NCBI GenBank assembly: GCA_032158295.1
Contig: CM063247.1
Coordinates: forward strand, 13,175,315-13,239,314
Reading direction: 5' to 3'
DNA from: Pycnopodia helianthoides
Taxonomy: Eukaryota; Echinodermata; Asteroidea; Forcipulatida; Asteriidae
DNA length: 64,000 nucleotides
The translations under genes were made by a program, and so were the position numbers. This document shows positions 37,961-50,300 of this stretch, in pieces. Each line of letters opens with the position of its first letter. The first letter of the stretch is position 1. Under the pieces are notes generated by a model that had not been told where the DNA came from, ran no database searches, and was given only the letters and a program-made list of their open reading frames with translations.

Positions 37961-38114
37961 CCTTACGGATCCGGTTTGTGGGGTACTGCTATTGTTGTTC
38001 TATTATTCCCTTTTCTGAAGAATTCCCTTGTGGGGCCCAATTGTTCCTATTGAAATGACCTTGTGGGGTCCATTGTTCCATTGTTGTCAGGACCCCACAT
38101 ATGCCCTTCTGTGT

Positions 38115-38158
<44 letters not shown>

Positions 38159-38344
38159 TCTCAAAAATGCATCCTTGTGGAGCACTCTTTTGTTCTTTCC
38201 TTTGTCCCTGCACTTAACAGTTTCCCATAGACTTTGTACACAAATTTCCTTGTGGAGCACCCCGGCCTTTAGAAATTCCATGTGGAGACCTTTTGTTTTC
38301 CCTTTTTTGTTTTGTCCTTGGTCTCCATAAGGTACCGAAAATGA

Positions 38345-38375
<31 letters not shown>

Positions 38376-41300
38376 CACACTCACACTCACACACACACAC
38401 ACACACACATCCGGAAGGACATGTCAGAAACAGTATGCCCCTTCGGTGGCTTCGCCAACCGCGGGGCATAAAAACATAACAACTTAATGACATGCGGTTC
38501 CGGAGATTTGATTGTTTTAAGTAATAAGCTTTGAATTACCGTATCTTGAAACCTGAAGACGTCACCATAACAAAATGTGTTTTTCGTACTAACACGTTTT
38601 ATAAGGTACAAGATGGTATGTAACCCCATCTGATGCCGTTTAACGGAAACCCTAAACGTACCTAGGAATTACATATGTTGGTCATGCACAAATCCAAAGG
38701 GGGTATACACTAACTAATTGGTCCATCTTCGGTTAGGAATAACATGCTGCGCAATCTACGACACATTCCCGTAATTGCGCAACACAGAGTTTGAGCTATG
38801 GGATCAGATTTACCAATCTAATCGTTAGTTATTTATGAAAATACATTGGATTTGATTATTTGTAATGGCCTGGAATAACTCTTAGTAAAAGCATTTGTGT
38901 TTTAGAAATGATTTTCGATTTTAGGAAACATTGCTTGCATTCGACGTTCAACGTCGAATGCGAACTCGGAGTCTGATGACTGTAGACATGTCTAAGTCTC
39001 GGAACAGCTTATAAAAATCTTGACGAAAACAAACGCTTTTCGGACTAGTATGTCTGAACAGCTAATACAAATCTTGACGAAAACATTAGCTGTTCCGAAT
39101 ACTTTGTCGGAACAGCTAAAAAGTCTGTAGTGGTACATCAGTTATCCCGAGGTGGTTTTTACGCGTAAATTCGTTCTTGCTCCACTTTAATTTTCGCTTT
39201 TACAGATGAAGCATGCACACGAAACTAATGTTTTTTTAATAGCCATCTGTTGATAAAAAAATATCAATTATGTAAAATAATATGGCTAACGACACTGCAT
39301 AGCACCTGTCACACTGAATAACCATACAAAGAAAAAGTGGCCTTGACTGTGTGAGAGTTCAATAACAGATATATAACTTGTTCATAAAAGAGATCTCTCT
39401 ATTCCTAATAATAGACATATCTTTATTCTGTATTGATATCTTTGTTACAAAGATATTTTTAATTAAATTGAAAATTAAAATACGTACACTTTGTAAGCGT
39501 TTTTAAATATAAACTATAGTAGATATATTCCGTGTAGAGATATCTCCACTGGATACCTATATTTCTTATAGAGGGATATATATATGGGATACCTCTACTG
39601 CTTAAAGATACTATATCTACTGGATACCTCTATTCCTATTTGAGAGATATCTCCACTGATACCTGTATTCCTTATATGGAAATATCTCTTTTGTTTACCT
39701 CTATGCCCTGTATGGATATCTATATTGGATACCGCTTGTACTTATATAGTTATATATAGTTTGAATAACTGTTAAAGGAACATTACAGAATTGTTTTTTT
39801 TGCTAACAAAACAGTTGCTGGCAGTGTAAGCACTTTATGTAATCCACCATATACATAAACTGACAAACCTGTAGAAGTTTGAGATTGATCGGCCATCTGG
39901 GTCACGAGAAAATAGTGAAAAACCGATTACACATTTGCATGAAATCATATAGATTCAACAAATGAATAAAACGCTCACTGAGCGATAAACTCCAATCGGA
40001 AAATTAGTTTATTCATTTCTCATCAAATCTGGCATTTCAGACAAAAATATTTCAAGGGATGTTTTCTACTATCACCATCATTAGACCGTATAAGTTTTAT
40101 GTAAATCTGTGATATAAAAGTATACTTTACAAGTTTTGTTCTTACCAATTCTGTAATGTACCTTCAACTTTGTGTGCCCATTAATTGTTGAGAAATATGG
40201 TATCTTCAATACAATTTTAGCAGTTGTTTTCTATGGTGTTTCAACAAGGAGGCAGGATTCTGGCAATGAATAAATTGTAATTTCAAATCACTTTTTAAAG
40301 AATAGCAGTATCCTAAAACAAAACAGTTTGAAATGAAACTTTCATTTGGCAGGCGCTTCACGCATAACTTGTATTAAGTGAAGCTTAAGTCATGCGGGCA
40401 CACAGAGTCCAAAATTTACAGGTGTTTTATATTTCACAGTGACATTAACAATCCTTCAGGATTAATATTTATGATTGGGACGATAAAGTTAGATTCCAGA
40501 ATAGTACACTCGTTCAGTATTTTCTACAGTCTTCACTCTACCATCGTTTACTCACCCTGGGCGTCGATGCCTGACCAGCCATTGATACCGGCGAATTGAG
40601 ACAGTCGCTGGTACTCGTCTTTGCTGAAGTGTTCGTTCCAGAGAAGGATGGGCATCTCCGGGAGAAACTTTCGGCTGGAGTAATCCTCGAGCAGTAATTT
40701 TTTCCTGACTGTTGTGGGGCAACTCTGCAGGCGAAGAGATAGTCAACGTACATAAGGTTACACGATGATGGGTTCCCGGGGAGGAGAACACTGGCACTGA
40801 CATATACATATTCCATGCGCAGCTGACCTGGATGGCTAGGGTCAAATATTAGAAAATACTCCCCCCCCAAAAAAAAAAAAATAAATAAATAAATAAATAA
40901 ATAAATAAAAATAAATAATAATAAAAAATAAAATATAATACAATTTAAATAATAATAATTAGGGAATAACAGTGCGATGAGCCGGTCTTCACTGCGTGGT
41001 AATGACCGGGCTGGTGGTGAAGGCGAGGTCCTTTAACAGCGGCCAGCCACCAACCAAGGTCATAAGACCGGCTCATCGCACTGTTATTCCCATTAATAAA
41101 TGCCTTATAACGAAAAAATGTAAAATCGTCAGAATTTTTTCTTTTGCCGTTATTTTTAGATTTGTTCTACTCACGTTCAAGGGCCAATTATTTAGCTGTT
41201 CAACTTTTGAGTGGTACCTAATCTCTTACACAATTAACTGTTTATACATATTTTTAAGAACCAGACTATGACTTTGCATTATGTTGGTTTCATGCGCGTA

Positions 41301-44300
41301 CCAGCTCTGCGCGTTCACGGCTACGCGTGGTATGTGCTATAAGAATAATAATAAATTAAAACTAACAATATTAATAATAACTAGACTTAAGTTTGTGTTC
41401 TAACAAAAACAATGTGCTGGGAAGACACGTGACCAAATTAACAGAGCTGGTGAAAAAATTCAGGAAATTTGGTAGACATGTTTTCAAAGTAACATTTTTA
41501 AAATAAAGCTTAACTTGAAAACTGATGACGTCATCGCGACGTCCTTATTTAGCTAGCGTGCGTTATGAAAGAGGGTCAACTCATACGTGCACTTTAATGT
41601 CGGTTTCTACCTTTATGTAAAAATCAAAATGTTGTCATCTCTTTGCAAAATTTTGAGCAGGATCATATATCTACATGATTTATAGTTTTTGAGACATAAA
41701 TTTCTGAAAATGTTCAACTTCCCGTCTGAACTGGAAGTTAAGGTCAAATGGGGCCATGATTTGTGTAGCGTTTATTGAACTTTTAACGATCAATCCGATG
41801 ATGTGTAAATTGTAAAAATTCAGCATGTGGTTCCGGAGTTATGAATTTTTCAAATATTAGACGGACTATCTTTGGGTATGCAATATCGATGAAACAACGG
41901 CGACGATGTATTCCAACATGTGCAATGTACATGTGGCTGTACAGGTACAGCGTATGTGTACGTGTGTTCTTTCACTATCGTGCGTCGTCAATGCGGGTCT
42001 ACTTAAACGGGCGCTTTATCGTCCTTTTCCGACCAGATGTAAAGATCAAGATATTGGTATCTCTGTGCAAAAGTTTGGGCAGACTTAACGTTCTACAACC
42101 TGGTCAAAAAATCATGCTGAAAAGTTAACTAGTATTTAAGATATGAATTTTTGAAATGTTTAACTTCTGGTTTGAACCGGAAGTCAAAGTCAAATGGGGT
42201 CAAGTTTTGTGTAGCGTTTGTTACATGTTCAACGACCTGTCCGATGTGTATATTGTAAAAATCCAACATGTGGTTCACGAGCTGTGATTTTTTACAAATA
42301 TTAAACTTTTATTTAATGTAATTCAAAACTTGATGACGTCATCATGACATCAGCAAGTTCGAGTCGTCTTGATATTGAGATACAATTGTCCTATGAGTTT
42401 CAATGTTTAATTCAATTTGAATCTTGAGTTATGCCCCCAAATTGATTTTTTTTTCATGAAAAAAACACAAAGGCAGACTTTGAGCTTCCGATACGACCGG
42501 ACGTAAAGGTCATACGATTTTGACGTTAACTTTTCAAATGTTGCCCTAGTCTTGAACTATTGGATGCTTAAATATGAACATCAAAGCTTTCAAATTGCCG
42601 AAGTTACATCAAAAAGCAAATGGTCCCTTTAAAACTTAAAAAACATTGTAATTCGACACCTGGTGACGTCATTGTGACGTCACCGCAAAATATTGTTTTC
42701 TACTAATGAATATCTAACTTTGTTTCAAGTTTCAAGTTTATGTGAGTTTGGGAAGTGTGTCTTTACTTGCGGACAATCAACGGCGAGAAACTGAAGAAAT
42801 GTAAAAATTAAAAAAAAATTAAAAAAAAAATAAAAAAAAAACACTACAGATAAGAATTTGTTGATAACAAATTCGAGGTGTTCGGATTATGATTTTATGA
42901 CATGTGAACCACATGTCATAAAATCATAATGTGGTTCAGGAGATATGTTTTTATACTTTGAACTTCCTGTTTGGACCAAAAGGGAAGGTTAAAGTGGGGT
43001 CCTGCTTCGAATAAAAAGGTCAAAATGTGTATTAAGCTAGCAAGCAGCACAAAGATTAAGACTTCATGAACATGCCGTTCAGGAAATATGATTTTTAATA
43101 TTTGAACTTCCTGTTTGGACCAGAAGGAAAGGCAAAAATGGGGTAAATTGTCACAAGTGTTGTTAGCTACAAGACAGCACAAACATTATGACTTTATGAA
43201 ATATGGTTCAGGAGATATGATTACTTGAATTTTTGAGCTTCCTGTTTGGACCGGAAGTAAAGGTCAAAGTGGGGTCATCAGTTTCAACAAAATGTCACAA
43301 GTGTTATAAGCTACAAGACAAAACAAACATTACAACTTTATGACATGCGGTTCATAAGATATGATTTTTTAAGTCATAAGCTTTGAATTACTGTAACATG
43401 ACACCCGATGACGTCATGATGAAAAAAAATGTGTTTTTCTTACTAATACATTTTATAAGGTACAAAATGGTATTTAACTTTTCCCATTCAAATGCCTTTA
43501 AAAAACATCTTTACACTTACCTAGGAATTACATATGTTGGTCATTTACAAATCCAATGGGGGTACATGTATGTCAAACCGAGTGGTTCACCTTCGGTTAG
43601 GGAATAAACTGCGGCGCCATCTCAGACACATTGCCGTGTTTGCGCAACCCAGTGTTTTATCCATGGGGGAAGATTTATCAATCTAATGGTTAATTATCGT
43701 GAAAATAGGCTGTATTTTGGTTATTTCTAGTGGCCTAGAATAACTCTTAGTAAAAGCATTACAAGCTACATACTTTAACAAAAGTCTAAAAAAGCTCACG
43801 AACAAAAGCCTGACATTTGATTGTTAGCGAAGTTTGCATGGACGGCTGTTTTAGAGACTAACAAAGCTATTGCCAAAGTCAGGACGCGTGAACCTTGAAC
43901 AGAGACTAGAGTACAATCATGTTTGGACTTTGCCCCTTGCGGGCAATAGAACGAAAAGCCGCTCACAATGCAACTGGTATAGATCACGCATTGTGAGTGT
44001 TTTCAGTGCAGTTGTTTTCCCGCGGTTTAACAGCGCGTCAATACATACCCAATTTCAACCGCAAGTGAAGGTCAAAGTTTGAGACCGCTTATTGACCTAC
44101 AACATGGGGTAACATTTGTGAGTAGTTTATGTGTAAAAAAATGTGAATATTTCTTAAAGTAAGAAATTTGAAATTTTCAACTTCCGGTTTGAACAGGAAG
44201 TCAAGGTCAAATGGTGTAGGACTTTGTGTAGTATTTGCTTAATTTTTCATGACCTCTCCGATGATGATTAGATTGTTATAATAGCTAATGTACTTCTTGA

Positions 44301-47300
44301 GTTATGATTTTATGAAGTACTAAACTTTGATTTACTGTATTTTGACACCTGATGACGTCATCATGACGTCACAACTACCAGATGGAAGTTTTACATGGTG
44401 TAAATTTGAAGTTGATCTGGTATACAAAAGTTAATGTTTTTGTCGGGAATTTGTTTTTTAACGAATTACACAAAGGCAAACTTTGACCTTCCGGTACGAC
44501 CGGAAGTAAAGGTCATGTGAAATTGGCGTTAGCTTTTTAAATGTTTCCCGTGTCTTGATCTATCATATGCCCAAATATGAATACTGTAGCTATAATATTC
44601 GGAGACATACAGGCAATGGCATGAGGTCGCTTTTTGACCTTAAATGGCTTGTAACGTCACCTGGTGACGTAATCGTTACTTATTTTCTGCTAGTTATGTT
44701 CTAACTTCCCATGAAGTTTCAAGTTGATCAAAAGTTCGCAACTATGCGTTTGCTTGCGGACAAGTCTCGTTCCGAAGAATAAGAAAAACTTTTAAAAAAA
44801 ACTTTAAAAAAACGAACAAAAGCAATGAGTTCTTCACGCTATTGCACGAACACCTCAAAAAAAACGAACAAAAACAAGAGGTCTTCGGATTTGTTCCGAA
44901 CACCTAAAAATAATTATTATTTTTATTTATAAATATAAATAAAAAATTCAATAAGAAGTATAATCTACAAAATATTACGGTATGGTGAAAAGCACTGCAG
45001 CTGTTGATACAGTATAAAGACTTTTGAGAAAGGATTCCCTTCGAAGTAATGCGGTTTGGATAATTTTTCACACAAAGATATTTGAATCTGAGAAATGAGT
45101 AATGCATAAATCACTTCTCAGGTCTCTGATGAGGTTTGTTGTCCGTTCGCGATCTTAAAGCCGCTCTTTAAGGAAAGCAAACAAAAAACTATTCAAAAGA
45201 AAGCGGAAAATTTACCCTCAACCGATTGAGGATTGCGAAGGAAAAGCTTATGATGTACAATTGTTAACAGTAATGATGCACCCCATTTTGAGGATAACGT
45301 CACATCAATGGGGGTTGCGGCTACGGCTGTTGCTAAGGGTATTGCTATGGGCCTCCTATACTTCAACACGGTGTCACGTGACGATCAAGCCGTAGCCGCA
45401 GATAAAGGCGTGGCTAACAGTAAAATCCCACGCACGTTCACAACGAATGGTAATAATACATTTAATAATAACTATAACCTTTGCCATCATTCACACGATC
45501 ATATCCTATTAATAATTGTTTACATTAATGTAACAGCAATCTGTTTCCAAAACAACTTCAATTTTGAGAAAAAGGGCTCCATCCAAACACCTGTTGCAAG
45601 TTTTAAAATAAAAATATGATTTATTGCTCGTTATAAAAACAGAAAAACATTATGTATTGGGTTTCAACTGAAAAATATGCACAGAGTCAGTTTGTCAGTA
45701 AATGGGTCAGTAAATTTGTTCCAGATGGCGTACAGTTATAATTAGAGTATGTCATGAGAACAATACTTTGCTATTGGGCCATCGAAGATTAATAATTGTT
45801 TACATTAATGCAACAGCAATCTGTTTCCAAAACAACTTCAATTTTGAGAAAAAAGGCTCCATCCAAACACCTGTTGCAAGTTTTAAAATAAAAATATGAT
45901 TTATTGCTCGTTATAAAAACAGAAAAACATTATGTATTGGGTTTCAACTGAAAAATATGCACAGAGTCAGTTTGTCAGTAAATGAGTCAGTAAATTTGTT
46001 CCAGATGGCGTACAGTTAGAGTATGTCATGAGAACAATACTTTGCTATTTGGCCATCGAAGATGTGTCCGTTAAAAAAAATAAAGGTAGACCAAGAAGCA
46101 TTGTCCGAATTTTCAAAACATTTGCCATTGCTTGTTATTCAACCTATATATTTATTAAAGAAGAATCGGCGATGGCCCTATAGCAAAATATCTTTCTCGT
46201 GACAAACCCTGTATATATGTGAATTTCCATGCCTATATAATTTATTCCCAAATTTTCTTTCAAGATCTGATCAAATGCCAACAAGTTATAGAGAAACATT
46301 AACGATATTTCAGATGCAGCTAAAATATTGTAATAATTTGAATTGTTTTAACTGTTTTTAATTATATGCAATGATACCTTTTCCGTTGACGTTAATTCTG
46401 ATTCAGCTAAACTATTGTAATAATTTTGTACAATTGTATACAATTATGCCTACTTCAACTCACCAAGTAATTTATAAATTGACTATCTCGGACGTATTCC
46501 TTCTCCTCCAGCGACCACAACGGCTTCCTTATTCTCGTTCTGTTTTCAATTTCCCCATAAAAGCGTTCCCCGTAAGTGCTGTTGGCAGGTTGACTGTTCG
46601 AAAAACGTTGGATAACAGAGAGAATTTGCTTCTCCTCCATGACGGGGGTTGACGTCCCTGTAGGGAACGACCGCTCCAAAACATTGTGTAGAAATCTCTC
46701 TATTAAATTGTAGTGGGGTACCTTTTTACTGAAAGAAACGGGAAGATATTGGAAGATGAATCGAGATGTTAATCTTTCCCTTTTCAATTGATACAACTTT
46801 GATGCACCCTATTGACCTGATTCACCTTATACGTCACCACCCACGATCAATATTTTGTTGCACCGTTTTAGAAGTCAGATTTCGCATTTATTAGGCGGCG
46901 CAAGTGCAGACTAAAGACGAGCTCTGTCCAGTAACGATTATCTCTATGAATTTTGTGTGTGCAGGGTCATTGTTCACACGTGCTTTTTTTCCCCCAGGTG
47001 ATCTGTATACATGAACAAGCTGTATGGAAAATAGACCTTCGTTTCTAAACATCGACAAAATCACGGCCGAGATAATTACCAAAATACAGTGTATGTTGTT
47101 TAATAGTAACACATACTTGTTGGTTTTCGGATAATGTTTAAATCGCTTGCAAACACCTGACCTAATCAACATTCTACTTTATCATAGACTGGTAATTACT
47201 CCAAACATAAATGACCATACAAACTTACTTGGAGAGAAGCATTGCAGCTATTTTGAGAAAAGATTTTTGCCAAAGTAATATGGTTTGGATAATTTCTCAC

Positions 47301-50300
47301 CCCAAAACATTAGAATCTGAGAATTTGTGTTCCTTCACGAATGCTGCGGCCAGAGATGCGGTTGGTACCCGCTGTCACGTCGCTAAATGAGATTGATTCA
47401 GTCGACGTTCATGTGGAAATACAGTTGCAATTTTATAGCAAGTAAAGACACTGTTGTATTTAGCTGAAACTTTCATGTTATTATGTGACTTTTATATTGT
47501 ATCTTTCTTCATAATTTTGCCAATAAATCAGCACTTAACCTACCTTTAATAGCATTTACACATACTTGTTTTTCTCAAATCATGTTTAAATCGCCCGCAA
47601 ACACCTGATATAAGTTGATGCATGCCCATTCATTTAGCCTACCCCCGTATCTCAACCAGAAAAACATAAACAAACAAACAAAAACTAAACATTGGGTGTT
47701 TGTCCTTTGGACCAACACAAAGCAGCTGTTCCGGTTTAGACTTTTACGATCCAGACCATGAATCTGACCCTGAATATGGGGCAATTAGACCATCACCCTA
47801 ACAGACCCTCATTTTGACACTCATTGTGCCCCAAACCCTAACCATTAAGATGAAGTTCAGTCAAGTTTTCAATTTTTTATTTTTAACATGTGCAGTATGC
47901 TACAAGACTGCAAAAACATTATGACTTGATGTTTTCAGTAAAATGCAATTGTGTTTTGAGTTACGAGTTAGCACAATGATAACAAGTGGGTCAGGATTGT
48001 TTTTATTTTTTTTATTTTTTATTTAAACTTCCTGTTTGGACCTGGAAGGAAAGATCAAGGTGGGGTCAAGTTTTTTAATTACATGTCAAAGGTGTCTTAA
48101 GGTACGAGACGACACAAAAGTTATGACTTTTTTACATGTGGTTCCTGAGATATGAACCATCTAAATGTTAGAGCTTCCTGTTTGAACCGGAGTTAAAGGT
48201 CAAAGCGGGGTCACTTCTTAAATGAAATGTTATTGGTGCTGTAAGCTACAAAATTGCACAAAGATTATAACGCTGTACATGCGGTTCAAAATATTGAGAT
48301 ATTTTTGATAATAAACTTTGAATTAATGTGATTTATTTTCCTTTCTGTTATTCATATAGTCTTCTATCGGGCAATCCGCAGCTCGCCATGGCACCTTCGC
48401 TGTTCTAGTTTCACCCGCAATCCACATGGACTTTATAAATTACCGATGTAGAAGCCGAAGGGTGTCCGGGGATCAGATGTAAACTATTTTTTGACTTTTT
48501 GATATTTTAAAATTGTTTAAAAATTGTTTCATTACATGTACTACCCGTTTGTTACTTTTGTGGGCTTGGTGATGTAACGCATCACTGTTAATTGACAAAT
48601 GATTACCTCTAACGACATTATCTTTTTAAACCCTTTCTAATTTGTCTACTATTTTATGTGGCAGCAACGAGATTATAAGTTCGGCTGTCACATCATTATG
48701 TGGAGGCCGCTATATAACAAGTGGCGGCCGCCAGGTAATTATGGGCGTGTGGCGGCCGCCAGCAGATAAAGGTTACCCACAAATCTTCGCGGGCATGTCA
48801 AAAAATTCGCTCAACAACAATAAGTGATGTGCAACATTATTTGATGTATACATTTTTTTTTTTGGGGGGGGGGGGGGTCAGAAGAAGCAGAGAGTCTGGT
48901 TTCACGCTCAAACACTCTGATAGGAGGAACTAGGTCGGACACACTGGTGGCACATTTACCATGAAAATATATGTAGAAAAGACAGAGGCTGGCTACAGAC
49001 CTACGGTGGGAAAGAGGTTGTAATGTTGATCCCAACACTTCACAAACAAGATTTACAGTACGCTTATGCGCTCTATCTAATAAAGACAAATGACAGGCAG
49101 AAGCACCGGCCCAATGTGACAACAGTACTCCATTAGGGGACGTATAGTTTTTGAACGCTTTTGAACGCTGAACTACTGTTTCTATCGAAACTTTTCACTC
49201 TGATAAACTTGACTTCTTAAAATATTTAGTCTACAGACTGTGCTGCAGTTGTAATTTGTTACACAATAAAACAAATTGGACTATTTCACGAACAAACATT
49301 ATGGGAAGATCCTAGTATAAATCTAATTTTCCTTTCCACTGAGGATATTGAATTCACCCTCTGAATAATATGTGATTATTATATATTTCCCCCGGCCTCC
49401 ATTAGGACAAAAACAAATTTAATAGAGAAAAGAAATACAAAACTAACAATACAAGTCGACAAAAATGTTTGTCATAATATCTGTTCGCAGTGGTTCTAGG
49501 GAAGGCATCATGCCGTTTGCAGGGCTTGCCCTTATTTTTTTTCTGAGAGCAAGTAAATAATTGTGTTTCATACTAGCCTGCAGAAATGTTTACTAGCCCA
49601 TGAAAATATGTTTTTAAAATACATAACAACTAAAAGTGCCCACCACTTTCATATAATCTGCACACTGCGCAGAACACGGCGTTCGCGTCGCCATCATAGC
49701 ATAGAGTAGTTTTTTTTTTTTGACCAACCAAATATTTGCAGTTTTTAAAGTCAGGGGTTTTGTACACAGATACAAAAAGCGCAATAAATGATGTTATGGT
49801 GACGTCGTCCGGCATTTTAGGCCAACAAACAGTTAAACAATATACATTTTGAGATATAGCGGTCTCAAGATTGGCTAATTAAATATTCCTGTCATTATAA
49901 CTAGAAGTTGAGCGAGAGGTTGTCTTCAGCCGACGCCTTCTCGGGAAACTCTGATGGTCGTCTTCCACGCATCCCGGTCCAGCATCAGCGTCCTAAGCTC
50001 AGTTGTTTCTTGTTGTGTTGCGTCCCTCTTCAGCGGATCCACGAAAGTCAGTCTCCTCCTGCCCTTGCTCCTGTTTCCATCGATGGGTTCCCAAAGAACT
50101 AGGGGGCTCACAGCTAGCTCTGGATGACGGACACAGTGGCCAGCCAGCCTCATCCTTCGTTCCCTGATCGTGACAGATACTCTTGGTAGGGAATCGTGGG
50201 GCTGGGAGTTGGGCATATGGTCTTCCCAGTGTACATCAAGGTCCATCCGTAGCATTCTTGTATAGACGATTGGCTGTCAGAGTCCATGTCTCGGCTCCAT

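Noticed and set aside
37577..38487. Overlapping Val-Cys / His-Thr repeat frames on both strands
   Set aside because: Translation of CA microsatellites and their flanking repeat core.
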